Source: an uncultured Selenomonadaceae bacterium
Lineage (GTDB): Bacteria; Bacillota; Negativicutes; Selenomonadales; Selenomonadaceae
Length of the DNA stretch: 64,000 nucleotides
Direction: 5' to 3'
Assembly (NCBI GenBank): GCA_902778455.1
Contig: CACYXR010000003.1
Span: 1-64,000 of the forward strand
The notes below the pieces were generated by a model. It was not told the DNA's origin. It did not search any database and saw only the letters and a list, made by a program, of their open reading frames with translations. This document shows, piece by piece, positions 50,360 through 58,529 of this stretch; position 1 is the first letter of the stretch, and each line of letters begins with the position of its first letter. The position numbers and the translations under genes are program-made.

Positions 50360-51724
50360 CTATTGCACTTTTGAAGCCGAGGGGGCGTCATGCAGCGTTT
50401 CCCGTACTATCCAGTACGCAATCAAAAGCGGGACGCAAGCCCCGACCCAGGCCATCGGGTTCGCGAAGCAGGCGCCGAGATATCCGAAGCGCTCGATCAG
50501 GAACATTGCCGCCACCGCACGCATCAAAAGCTCCATGATGCCCGCGAAAGTCGGTACCACCGTCTGTCCCAGCCCCTGCAGCGTGAATCGGAAAATGAAA
50601 AGCAGCGACAGCACGAAATAACAAAGCCCGTTTACCACAAGGAACGTGCGCCCCATCGCAATAACCTCCGGCTCTCCCGCACCGACAAAGCCCTCAATCA
50701 CAAACCCGCCGCACAAAATATTAAAAATCGCCGCCAATACGCTGAACGTCCCCGACATCAAAATGCAGGACCTGACCCCTTCCCGAATCCGCGAAAGCCG
50801 CCGCGCTCCGAAATTTTGCGCCGTGTAGGTTGTCATCGCCATGCCGAAGGAAATCATCGGCATCACTGCCACCGCGTCCACACGCTGCGCCGCCGCGTAA
50901 GCGGCAATCGACTGCGCCCCGAGCCCGTTCAGCGCCCCTTGCAGGATAATCGCGCCGAGAGCCACCACCGAGGACTGGAAGCCCATCGTATATCCGATTT
51001 TCGCGTGAGCCCAAAGCTCGTGCTTCGTCAGCTTCCAATCCTCCTTGCGGATCCAAAGCGGGGAAATATGACGGCGGATATAAAAAAAGCAAATCAGGTT
51101 TGCCAACACCTGCGACGCCGCAGTCGCCAGCGCCGCCCCCGGCACGCCGAGGCCGAAGCCCAGAATAAAAATCGGCTCGAAAATGATATTGATGACCAGA
51201 CCGACGGATAGCATGATCGTCGGGATGCGGCTGTCGCCCAACGCACGGATCAGGTTCGTCTGCATCGCGAACAGGCTCATCAGCGGCACGCCCGCGCAGA
51301 TAATCGAAATGAAAGAAACCGCGTCGTCCAAAATTTCCGGCGGCGTGTCAAGGAGCGTCAGCACAGGGCGTATCAACGGCAGCCCGAAAAGCGTCATCCC
51401 AGCCGCCATGGCCAGCGAAAGCACAATGCAATGCGCTGCGCTTCTGCGCACGCCCTCCTCGTCCTTCGCGCCGAAGGCCTGCCCCGTTTTGATGGCCAGT
51501 CCCGTCGTCATGCCCATGACAAAGCCGATCATCAGGAACATCAGGCAGCCCGTGCATCCCACAGCCGCCAACGCTTTAACGCCGAGGAAGCGCCCGACAA
51601 GGAAAGTATCAACAAACGCATACATCTGCTGCATCATATTGCCGGCAATCAGCGGCAGGGCAAAAAACAGGATCAGCCGCCAGGGCTTGCCCTCGGTCAT
51701 ATCCTTTGTCGCTTCCAGCGCCAT
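50360..51724 (-). CDS. MATE-family efflux transporter
   Basis: 454 residues from ATG at 51724 with AAGGAGG upstream. Twelve membrane segments in two MatE halves are apparent: TEGKPWRLILFFALPLIAGNMMQQMYAFVDTFLVGRFLGVKALAAVG at the start and a second copy from about residue 235 (HAKIGYTMGFQSSVVALGAIILQGALNGLGAQSIAAYAAAQRV). MATE proteins export drugs or metabolites in exchange for Na+ or H+. Substrate not predictable. Downstream of the YdcF gene by 59 bp. Confidence 0.93.
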   Translation of the reverse strand: MALEATKDMTEGKPWRLILFFALPLIAGNMMQQMYAFVDTFLVGRFLGVKALAAVGCTGCLMFLMIGFVMGMTTGLAIKTGQAFGAKDEEGVRRSAAHCIVLSLAMAAGMTLFGLPLIRPVLTLLDTPPEILDDAVSFISIICAGVPLMSLFAMQTNLIRALGDSRIPTIMLSVGLVINIIFEPIFILGFGLGVPGAALATAASQVLANLICFFYIRRHISPLWIRKEDWKLTKHELWAHAKIGYTMGFQSSVVALGAIILQGALNGLGAQSIAAYAAAQRVDAVAVMPMISFGMAMTTYTAQNFGARRLSRIREGVRSCILMSGTFSVLAAIFNILCGGFVIEGFVGAGEPEVIAMGRTFLVVNGLCYFVLSLLFIFRFTLQGLGQTVVPTFAGIMELLMRAVAAMFLIERFGYLGACFANPMAWVGACVPLLIAYWIVRETLHDAPSASKVQ

Positions 51725-51783
51725 ACGTCCCCCTCCTTTCCAAGGTGTCGAACAAACACGCAAGGAACCACTTTCGTATTTCC

Positions 51784-52545
51784 TTAAAATCCCGTCATTT
51801 TGGTCACGAAGAATCGAAGCTCCTCGCGCATGACGCAAACTGTGTCGTCCAACGCGTACGCTTCCGGGCCGAACCAGATATAGTGAAGCTCACGCGGCAG
51901 CCTGCTTGCCCGATAGCCTACCGGGAAGGGCGTAACGCTTATGCCGTTGTTTTCGAAATTCAGCACCGAGCGTTTCATATGAAACGCCGAGGTCACGAGA
52001 AGCGGGGCGGAAAATCCGCGTTCCCGAAGCATTTCCGCCGTGAATCTCGCGTTCTCTCCCGTCGTTCGGCTCTTCGTTTCCAAAAGAATGTCCTGCTCAG
52101 GCACGCCCAGCCCCAAAAGATTGCGCCGCGCGATCTCGGCCTCCGAAGCGCCGCCCTCCAGCACTTTTCCGCCCGTGAAAAGGATCGGGATATGGAGCCG
52201 ATGATAGAGCCGCGCCGTCGCCAAAAGCCGCGTCGAAGAGCCTTCAAGGAGCCCTCCTGTTCCGTCTATATCCGGGGTTCCCTTTGTCGCCCCGCCGCCC
52301 AATAAAACGATTACATCCCCCGACGGATTCTGGGGCTGCGGATACGACGTTTCCAGATTTCGCATCAGAGCCGCTGACAGATACGGCGTAGAAATTGCAT
52401 AAAGCAGCATCGTCACGACGAAAATCGCCGCGGCGATTTCTTGTTCCCGCCGACGCCACAACCTGACTGCCATCCAAAGGAAAAAGAGCAAAAAAAGCCC
52501 CGGCGGCAAAGCGAAAGTCACGCCGAACTTCAAGAACGATATCAC
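51784..52545 (-). CDS. YdcF/ElyC-family envelope protein (DUF218)
   Basis: 253 residues from GTG at 52545. Two N-terminal membrane helices (GVTFALPPGLFLLFFLWMAV, AAIFVVTMLLYAISTPYL) are followed by the DUF218 domain: DVIVLLGGGATKGTP, ILFTGGKVLEGGASEAEIARRNLLGLGVPEQDILLETKSRTTGENA and LLVTSAFHMKRSV. ElyC relatives act on envelope polysaccharide or undecaprenyl-phosphate handling. A near-perfect palindrome right upstream includes the ribosome binding site, so translation may be restrained by RNA structure. Confidence 0.88.
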   Translation of the reverse strand: MISFLKFGVTFALPPGLFLLFFLWMAVRLWRRREQEIAAAIFVVTMLLYAISTPYLSAALMRNLETSYPQPQNPSGDVIVLLGGGATKGTPDIDGTGGLLEGSSTRLLATARLYHRLHIPILFTGGKVLEGGASEAEIARRNLLGLGVPEQDILLETKSRTTGENARFTAEMLRERGFSAPLLVTSAFHMKRSVLNFENNGISVTPFPVGYRASRLPRELHYIWFGPEAYALDDTVCVMREELRFFVTKMTGF

Positions 52546-52548
52546 AAA

Positions 52549-52574
52549 GCCGCCCCCTTTCGAAAGGGAGCGGC
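52549..52574 (-). promoter_or_regulatory. Palindrome covering the ribosome binding site of the YdcF gene
   Basis: GCCGC, CCCTTT, CG, AAAGGG and GCGGC form a 26-bp near-perfect palindrome that ends 4 bp before the GTG start. On the minus strand its second arm contains AAAGGGGG, the likely Shine-Dalgarno. It may also act as terminator of the epimerase gene upstream. Confidence 0.5.
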
Positions 52575-52630
52575 CTCAATGCCTGCGCAGGAGGCGATTT
52601 TCCCCGCTGCACAACAGGCTCTGCTGTATT

Positions 52631-53566
52631 TCACGATACATCAGCCTTCTCAATAAAGTAATTGTAAGTCCGGCGAAGCCCTTCCGTCAGAGAGACCGAC
52701 GGTTTCCAGCCGAGCCCGCGCCGGGCCCGCGCATTCGACAGCGCCGACTTGTAGATGTCCCCCGGACGCTCCGGACCGTATTTCGGGATAATCCGCCGCC
52801 CCGCGACCTCCGACAGCACATCGACAAGCTCCCGAAGGCTCGTCTGCGTCTGTGTGCTCAAATTGTATACCACGTTCGCCTGCGTCGTCTTCAGCGCAGC
52901 CGCTACACCCGCCGCGATATCTCCAGCGTAAATAAAATCCCGCGTCTGTTCGCCGTCGCCGAAAATCGTGATTTCCTTTTCCTCCGCGACGCTCCGAGCA
53001 AAAATGCTGATGACGCCGCCCTCGCCGCCATCGCCCTGCCGCTCGCCGTAAACGTTCGCGAAGCGCAAAACCACATATTCGAGACCGAAACGCTCATGGT
53101 AAAGCTCCAGATACCGTTCCGCCGTCACCTTCGACAGCCCGTAGAACGACATCGGCTCCAGCTTGTGCGCCTCCTTGATCGGCAGATCGCGCTCCGGCAC
53201 ATCGCCGTAGGCAGCGGCCGTCGAAGAAAAAATCACGCGCTTCACGCCTCCCTGCCGTGCCGCCTCCAGCACGCGAACCATTCCGAGGATATTGCTGTCC
53301 GCGTCCTCCGCCGGCTCCTCCAGCGAATAGGAAACCAGCGTCTGCCCCGCCAAATGCACAATCGTGTCGTACTGCCCGGTGGCAATCACGCCCGTCAGCC
53401 GTTCGTCGCGGACATCCATCTCGATCAGTTCCATATCCGGTTCAAGATGCTCCCGCCGTCCCGAAGAAAGATTGTCCAGTGCCACCGGCTCATCGCCGTG
53501 CTCTTTCAAATATCGCATCAAATGCGAGCCGATAAAGCCCGCTCCTCCCGTGATTAAAACCTTCAT
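52631..53566 (-). CDS. NAD-dependent nucleotide-sugar epimerase (UDP-glucose 4-epimerase-like)
   Basis: 311 residues of the extended short-chain dehydrogenase family. MKVLITGGAGFIGSHLMRYL binds NAD, DTIVHLAGQTLVSYSLEEP follows, SSTAAAYGD supplies the Ser/Thr, and YGLSKVTAE is the YxxxK. RPGDIYKSALSNARARRGLGWKP is typical of GalE-like enzymes of about 310 residues. It probably interconverts UDP-glucose/galactose or a related pair for surface glycans. It follows rfbD by 42 bp in the same direction. Confidence 0.88.
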   Translation of the reverse strand: MKVLITGGAGFIGSHLMRYLKEHGDEPVALDNLSSGRREHLEPDMELIEMDVRDERLTGVIATGQYDTIVHLAGQTLVSYSLEEPAEDADSNILGMVRVLEAARQGGVKRVIFSSTAAAYGDVPERDLPIKEAHKLEPMSFYGLSKVTAERYLELYHERFGLEYVVLRFANVYGERQGDGGEGGVISIFARSVAEEKEITIFGDGEQTRDFIYAGDIAAGVAAALKTTQANVVYNLSTQTQTSLRELVDVLSEVAGRRIIPKYGPERPGDIYKSALSNARARRGLGWKPSVSLTEGLRRTYNYFIEKADVS

Positions 53567-53608
53567 AAATACTCCCCCGCGCCTCCGCGCGTTCGATTCT
53601 CCTCTTCT

Positions 53609-54469
53609 TTAGTCCCCTGCGGCTTCCAATTCCGCCAGATACCGGTTCACCGCGTCTTTCCAGTCCGGCAAACGGCGAAAACCGCCCCGGTCCAGCGACG
53701 ATTTCGACAGCCTCGAATTTTTCGGGCGCACCGCCTTTGTCGGGTACATCTCCGACGATACCGGCGTCACCTTCGTCGGAAGCCCGCGCAGCCGGATCGC
53801 CTCCGCCGCCAGTTCCGCCCATGAGCAGACTCCCTCGTTCGTCGCGTGATAGACGCCGTATTTCTCGCTGTCGGCCATATCGGCCAACAGCTCCGCCAGA
53901 TCCGCCGTATAGGTCGGCGAACCGATCTGATCGTCCACCACCGTCAGCGCGTCCCGCGTCTTCGCGAGGCCGAGGATCGTCCGGATGAAATTCCTGCCGT
54001 GGACGCCGAACACCCAGGATGTCCGAATGATGAAAAACCGTCCCGACTTCATCGCGTCCCGCACAGCGTTTTCCCCCGCCAGCTTCGACGCACCGTAAGT
54101 ATTGCACGGCGCCGTCTCGTCGCCGGTTTCGTAAAAATTCGCGCCCGTGCCGGGAAACACATAATCAGTGCTGATGTAGACGAGCCTTGCGTCAATTCCC
54201 TCGCACGCGTCGGCAATCGCACGCGTCGATTCCACATTGACCGTCCGGCAAAGCTCCTTCTCATCCTCGGCCCGATCCACCGCCGTATAGGCCGCACAGT
54301 GAATCACCGCGTCCGGACGCGTCTCCAAGACAAACGATTTCGTCCGCACCGGATCGTCCAGCGGCATCTCTGCCCGCGTCGCGCCAATGATCTCCACACC
54401 GCGCCTGCGAAGCGCGCGCACCGTGTCAAAACCGAGCTGTCCCGTCACGCCCGTCACAAGAATCTTCAT
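53609..54469 (-). CDS. rfbD: dTDP-4-dehydrorhamnose reductase
   Basis: 286 residues from ATG at 54469, where GGAG lies 8 nt upstream; a start 24 nt earlier lacks one. MKILVTGVTGQLGFDTVRAL is the NADPH site, HCAAYTAVDRAEDEKELCRTVN and STDYVFPG are RmlD marks, and YGASKLAGE is the YxxxK. It completes dTDP-L-rhamnose synthesis for O-antigen or other surface glycans. rfbA, rfbB and rfbC are not in the window. Confidence 0.93.
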   Translation of the reverse strand: MKILVTGVTGQLGFDTVRALRRRGVEIIGATRAEMPLDDPVRTKSFVLETRPDAVIHCAAYTAVDRAEDEKELCRTVNVESTRAIADACEGIDARLVYISTDYVFPGTGANFYETGDETAPCNTYGASKLAGENAVRDAMKSGRFFIIRTSWVFGVHGRNFIRTILGLAKTRDALTVVDDQIGSPTYTADLAELLADMADSEKYGVYHATNEGVCSWAELAAEAIRLRGLPTKVTPVSSEMYPTKAVRPKNSRLSKSSLDRGGFRRLPDWKDAVNRYLAELEAAGD

Positions 54470-54530
54470 AACACCAACTCCAATATTAACCATAATATTT
54501 TACCATTTGCGGAAAACGAACGCAAGGCAA

Positions 54531-54563
54531 TAAAAAAGAAGCCGCGCTGTTTTTCGCGGCTTC
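54531..54563 (-). terminator. Terminator after the carbonic anhydrase-like gene
   Basis: GAAGCCGCG (54538-54546) pairs with CGCGGCTTC (54555-54563), followed on the minus strand by six T. Confidence 0.85.
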
Positions 54564-54592
54564 CCGTTCATCATATATATTATACGATTATA

Positions 54593-55150
54593 TTATACGA
54601 TCTTCTCCCCGTGATAAAGCTCGCCCTCGATGTCCGGCTTCACGCCGTAGCCGATGGCCCACTCGCACTTGTACTTGATGGCCTGCGCGTGGATAGAGTC
54701 GATGCGGTCGATAGTCCGGCGCACTTTGCCCGGTACGCCCGCCACGAGGGAATTTGGGGGAATCACCTCATTCTGGAGAATCAGCGCGCCGGCGGCGATA
54801 ATCGAGCCGCGTCCGATCCGCGCCCCGTCCAGCACCGTGGCGTTCATGCCGATCAGCACATGATCCTCCACCGTGCAGGCATGCACCACCGCGCCGTGTC
54901 CGATGGTCACATAGTCTCCGATGATGCACGGGAAATCGTCGGCCACATGCAGGCATGTCAGATCCTGCACATTGGAGCACTCGCCGACGGAAATGTAATT
55001 GACGTCGCCCCGGGCCACCACCCCGGGCCAGATGCTCGCATATTTCGCGATGCGGACGTCGCCGGACAAAAATACCTGCGGCGCAACGAAAGCCTCTTCA
55101 TGGATCTGCGGACTCTTCCCTTCAAACTCGCGGCTTGTAAGCGTATACAT
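54593..55150 (-). CDS. Gamma-carbonic anhydrase-like hexapeptide protein
   Basis: 185 residues. A left-handed beta-helix with VFLSGDVRIAKYASIWPGVVARGDVNYISVGECSNVQDLTCLHV and DYVTIGHGAVVHACTVEDHVLIGMNATVLDGARIG. The His of CLHV and the two of GHGAVVHAC are the zinc ligands of gamma-class carbonic anhydrases (YrdA/PaaY group). Carbonic anhydrase activity is possible but many relatives lack it. It is transcribed alone, with a terminator after it, and diverges from the thioesterase genes. Confidence 0.88.
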   Translation of the reverse strand: MYTLTSREFEGKSPQIHEEAFVAPQVFLSGDVRIAKYASIWPGVVARGDVNYISVGECSNVQDLTCLHVADDFPCIIGDYVTIGHGAVVHACTVEDHVLIGMNATVLDGARIGRGSIIAAGALILQNEVIPPNSLVAGVPGKVRRTIDRIDSIHAQAIKYKCEWAIGYGVKPDIEGELYHGEKIV

Positions 55151-55208
55151 AGCTGTACACTCCTTTTCACATTTTTGATAATTTCATTGTATATTACTTT
55201 TCCGAAAA

Positions 55209-55237
55209 TGGAAAGCAGAATTTTTTTGTGATATACT
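55209..55237 (+). promoter_or_regulatory. Promoter of the thioesterase genes
   Basis: TGGAAA (55209-55214) and TATACT (55232-55237) are 17 bp apart, 40 bp upstream of the first thioesterase ATG. Confidence 0.6.
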
Positions 55238-55277
55238 AACAGGAAAAACCAGAAATCAACGCGAAAGGAAGAATTCT

Positions 55278-55718
55278 ATGAACCGGGAAACCGCCCTTCC
55301 GATCCTGAAGGAAATCTACGAACAGGGCAACCCCTTCGTGAAGCTCTGCGGCATCGTCATCGACGACGCGGGGCAGGGCATGGCCAAAAGCCATATGACT
55401 GTCACCGAGCCGCTGACGAATCTCGTCCAGCGCCTCCACGGCGGCGCTTTGGCGACACTCATCGACAACATCTTCGGCGTCACCTGCCGGACCATCGGCG
55501 CGGAGGTCGTCACCCAGAGCATCACGACGAACCTGATTCGCAACACCGATATCGGCAAGACCGTCTACGCCGAAGCCCATATCCACCACGCGGGCCGTAC
55601 CACCATCGTCCTGGAGGCCGACGTGTTCACCGAGGAAAAAAAGCTGATGGCCCACTCCATCGCCACCATGTTCGTCAGCGGCACGGACGACAGGTTCCCG
55701 CGCAAGTGGGACGAATAA
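55278..55718 (+). CDS. PaaI-type thioesterase 1
   Basis: 146 residues, single hot-dog domain. The pattern NLVQRLHGGALATLIDNIFGVTC is the HGGxxxxxxD motif of PaaI/YbgC-like acyl-CoA thioesterases. GKTVYAEAHIHHAGRTTIVLEADVFTEEKKLMAHSIATMFV completes the fold. Substrate unknown. AAGGAAG precedes ATG. A close paralogue follows 129 bp downstream, after an inverted-repeat element. Confidence 0.88.
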   Translation: MNRETALPILKEIYEQGNPFVKLCGIVIDDAGQGMAKSHMTVTEPLTNLVQRLHGGALATLIDNIFGVTCRTIGAEVVTQSITTNLIRNTDIGKTVYAEAHIHHAGRTTIVLEADVFTEEKKLMAHSIATMFVSGTDDRFPRKWDE

Positions 55719-55740
55719 CTTTGATTAATTCGCGCAGAAT

Positions 55741-55822
55741 AAATTTCGCTGTGCGGGGCAGCAGACACGAAGGCGTAGTCATGCACTACGTCGAGCGTCG
55801 ATAACAAAGCACAGCGGAATTT
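55741..55822. repeat. 82-bp inverted-repeat element between the two thioesterase genes
   Basis: Ends AAATTTCGCTGTGC (55741-55754) and GCACAGCGGAATTT (55809-55822) match at 13 of 14 positions. The centre GAAGGCGTAGTCATGCACTA resembles the inner hairpin of the 229-bp MITE-like element. It contains no ORF of note. Confidence 0.65.
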
Positions 55823-55847
55823 AGGCAAGCGAAATGGAGGTGCAATC

Positions 55848-56282
55848 TTGGACAAAGAAAAATGCCTTGCAATCATACAGGACATCTTCAGCACGAACCG
55901 CTACGTGATCCACAGCGGCATCATCATCGACGAGGTCGGCTGCGGTTGGGCAAAACTCCACATGACCATCGACGCCGACGTCCATATCAACCTGACCGGC
56001 TTCACCCACGGGGGCGCATTCTCGACACTGGCCAATACCGCCGTCGGCGTGGCCTGCTGCACCGTCGGCGCAAAGACGGTCACGCTGAATATCACCACCG
56101 ACTTCATAAAGAACATCCGCGCAGGGGAAACGGCATGGGCCGAAGCGAAAGTCCTGCACCGGGGCCGAAAGACCATCGTCCTCGTCTCGAAAATCTACGA
56201 CGACCACCACTCGCTGCTTTGCCAGACCATGGCGACGATGTACGTCAAAGGCGACGACGAACGGATCCCGAAGGAATGGTAA
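55848..56282 (+). CDS. PaaI-type thioesterase 2
   Basis: 144 residues from TTG at 55848 with GGAGGT 6 nt upstream. It shows the same domain and motif as the preceding gene (NLTGFTHGGAFSTLANTAVGVAC), but the acidic residue after HGG is replaced by Asn (LANT instead of LIDN). Substrate range or activity may therefore differ. The tandem pair looks like an old duplication. A strong terminator follows. Confidence 0.86.
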   Translation: MDKEKCLAIIQDIFSTNRYVIHSGIIIDEVGCGWAKLHMTIDADVHINLTGFTHGGAFSTLANTAVGVACCTVGAKTVTLNITTDFIKNIRAGETAWAEAKVLHRGRKTIVLVSKIYDDHHSLLCQTMATMYVKGDDERIPKEW

Positions 56283-56286
56283 ACGA

Positions 56287-56337
56287 AAGGAAGCCTTGCA
56301 ATCGCAAATCTTCGCGTATTGCAAGGCTTCCTTTTTC
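56287..56337. terminator. Bidirectional terminator between thioesterase 2 and ribF
   Basis: AAAGGAAGCCTTGCAAT pairs perfectly with ATTGCAAGGCTTCCTTT across a 15-nt loop. It is T-rich at both outer ends and separates convergent genes. Confidence 0.92.
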
Positions 56338-57266
56338 TATACGAATATTTCCCGCGCTTTTTGCTCGTCGCGCCGAATCTGCCCGACCAGCGCCTCTGGC
56401 GACGGGAATTTTTTTTCCGCCCGAAGCCGCTCGACAAATCGCACCGTGATATCCCGACCGTAAAGATTGCCGGCAAAATCAAGAAGATGCGCCTCGACAC
56501 GGCGCTCATTCCCGTCAAAGGTGGGATTGCTTCCGACGTTGGCGACGCCGATCTTTTCTTCCCCGCTTTCAAGTACAACGCGCACTGCATAGGCGCCGTT
56601 GGCGGGGCAGGCCTCGCCTTTCGGCGGCAACAGGTTCGCCGTCGGAAATCCCAAAGTCCGCCCGCGCTCGTTGCCGTGAACGACGACGCCCGCAATCGAA
56701 AATGGGCGTCCCAGAAGCTCGCCGGCCAGCCGCACGTCGCCCGCAGAAAGCAACGCGCGAATCCGCGTGCTCGAAACTGTTTCCCCCGCATAGGAAAGGA
56801 GCGGCACCTTCTCGACGTGAAATCCCATTTCTTTTCCCTTCGCGGCGAGAAATTCCGGCGTGCCGCGCCCGCCCGCGCCGAAAGAAAAATTCTCCCCGAC
56901 GACCACCGTTCGCGGAGCAAGAGTTTCGACGAGACGCGAGAGAAAAACCTCCGCTGGAAGCGAAGCCAGCTCTTTTGTGAACGGCTCCTCGATCACGAAA
57001 TCAACGCCGAGGGACGTAAACACACGGCGCCTTTCTTCCGGCGAGGAAAGGGACGGCGGCACGCGGTCCGGCACGAGCACGGACAGCGGATGATTTTGAA
57101 AGGTAAAGACGACGCAGGGAACGTCTGCGGCATGTGCCAGCGCCACGGCGCGGGATATCAACGTCTGATGACCGATATGCACGCCGTCGAAGGTGCCGAC
57201 GGCAACGACGCAGCCTCGCGCATCATACGCATTTTGCGTGTTGGAAAGCCGCCCAAGGATTTTCAC
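56337..57266 (-). CDS. ribF: Bifunctional riboflavin kinase / FAD synthetase
   Basis: 309 residues from GTG at 57266 with AAGGAGG 8 nt upstream. The N-terminal FAD synthetase domain has AVGTFDGVHIGHQTLI and the later SSTRIRALL. The C-terminal riboflavin kinase domain starts near residue 185 with GVVVHGNERGRTLGFPTANL and has NVGSNPTFDGNERRVEAHLLDF. It makes FMN and FAD. It is the last gene of the nusA-infB-truB operon. A palindromic repeat (57317-57488) separates it from truB. Confidence 0.95.
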   Translation of the reverse strand: MKILGRLSNTQNAYDARGCVVAVGTFDGVHIGHQTLISRAVALAHAADVPCVVFTFQNHPLSVLVPDRVPPSLSSPEERRRVFTSLGVDFVIEEPFTKELASLPAEVFLSRLVETLAPRTVVVGENFSFGAGGRGTPEFLAAKGKEMGFHVEKVPLLSYAGETVSSTRIRALLSAGDVRLAGELLGRPFSIAGVVVHGNERGRTLGFPTANLLPPKGEACPANGAYAVRVVLESGEEKIGVANVGSNPTFDGNERRVEAHLLDFAGNLYGRDITVRFVERLRAEKKFPSPEALVGQIRRDEQKAREIFV

Positions 57267-57316
57267 GCGCCGCGCCTCCTTTCGGTTGAAATACAATACA
57301 TAACACGCTACAATCA

Positions 57317-57488
57317 GCCTTCCCCTTGAGGAGGCGCGAAGCGCGGGAGTCCAGTGGACTCCCTGGACGGTGGCAGCCCGCAGGGCTGACGGATGAGGTG
57401 TAACAACGTACACTTGATGCAAGCGCAAGACCACAGCCGCCTCATCCACCGCTAAAGCGGTCCCCCTTCCCCTCAAGGGGAAGGCAAG
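57317..57488. repeat. Palindromic intergenic repeat (family B)
   Basis: GCCTTCCCCTTGAGG at the left and CCCCTCAAGGGGAAGGCAAG at the right frame two inner inverted segments (GACGGATGAGGTG and CCTCATCCACCGC). It lies between ribF and truB and contains GGAGTCCAGTGGACTCC, a perfect palindrome. Confidence 0.75.
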
Positions 57489-57498
57489 CCCCATCCGC

Positions 57499-58377
57499 TC
57501 ACGTTCCTCTATATACCTTCTCCGGAGCCATCGACGCCGCCTTTTCGTCGTATCGTCCGATTCCCAAGAACGTGCCGCCGGAAAATACTGCCAGCGGCTC
57601 CTCTCCCGAAAGTCCCTCGATATGCGTGGGAAGCCCGTTCAGGAACGCTTTTGCCCGCGCCTCCGGCAAATCATAACGCGTCAAATGGCCCAGATATATT
57701 TCCGGCGGCTCCACCGCCTTCTCGCCGAGCACCGAAAGCTCTTCCGGCGTGTGCGCGTCGTCCAGTGCGAAATCTCCGACGCGGCTCCGCACAAGAAACG
57801 ACATCGTCGCGGGAACGCTGACCGCCCGGCCGAGATCGCGGCAAATCGAGCGGATATAGGTGCCCTTTGAGCAGTCGATATCGAGCAGCAGCGTTTTTTC
57901 TTTTTCGCTCCTTGCCAGAACGTCGAGTCGATAAATCGTCACGCGCCGCGACGGGAGCTCGACCTCGGTATTTTTCCGCGCGAGGTCGCAGGCGCGCCGG
58001 CCGCCGATTTTGACGGCGGAATAGACCGGAGGCGTCTGGGAGATTTCCCCCGTCAGAGAACGTACCGCGCGGGCGACCGTTTCTTCGTCCGGCATTGGCG
58101 CGTCATTTTGCACAACAATCTCACCGAGGTCGTCGCCGCTGTCGGTCTCGACGCCGAAGCGCAACTCCGCGCGGTAGGATTTCCGCGTGCCGCCGACGTA
58201 TTCGAGCAGCCGCGTCGCGCGTCCGACGGCAATCGGCAATACGCCCGCCGCGCCGGGATCCAGCGTGCCCGCGTGCCCCGCTTTTTTCAGCCCGAGCACA
58301 CGACGCACATGCCCCACCGCGTCATGGGAACTCATGCCGGGGGGCTTTAGGAAGTTGATAAATCCGTCCAACAACAC
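57499..58377 (-). CDS. truB: tRNA pseudouridine(55) synthase
   Basis: 292 residues from GTG at 58377 (VLLDGFINFLKPPGMSSHDAVGHVRRV), where AAGG lies upstream. Longer in-frame starts run into a palindromic repeat and are rejected. KAGHAGTLDPGAAGVLPIAVGRATRL holds the catalytic Asp. It modifies U55 in the tRNA T-loop. Position between nrnA and ribF is the usual Firmicutes order. Confidence 0.96.
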   Translation of the reverse strand: MLLDGFINFLKPPGMSSHDAVGHVRRVLGLKKAGHAGTLDPGAAGVLPIAVGRATRLLEYVGGTRKSYRAELRFGVETDSGDDLGEIVVQNDAPMPDEETVARAVRSLTGEISQTPPVYSAVKIGGRRACDLARKNTEVELPSRRVTIYRLDVLARSEKEKTLLLDIDCSKGTYIRSICRDLGRAVSVPATMSFLVRSRVGDFALDDAHTPEELSVLGEKAVEPPEIYLGHLTRYDLPEARAKAFLNGLPTHIEGLSGEEPLAVFSGGTFLGIGRYDEKAASMAPEKVYRGT

Positions 58378-58403
58378 GCACCGCCTTTTATAAATTTCAG
58401 TTA

Positions 58404-58519
58404 CTTGCCTTCCCTTGCGGGGGCACGCGAAGCGCAACGGATGAGGTGTTGAGACAAACGTAAGGTACGTGCCACCCCACCCCCCGCCTACGGCGGGACC
58501 CTCCCCTCAAGGGGAGGAC
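58404..58519. repeat. Palindromic intergenic repeat (family B)
   Basis: CTTGCCTTCCC at the left and CTCCCCTCAAGGGGAGG at the right, with CGAAGCGCAACGGATGAGG inside. It lies between truB and nrnA. Confidence 0.7.
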
Positions 58520-58529
58520 TAATATAGAT

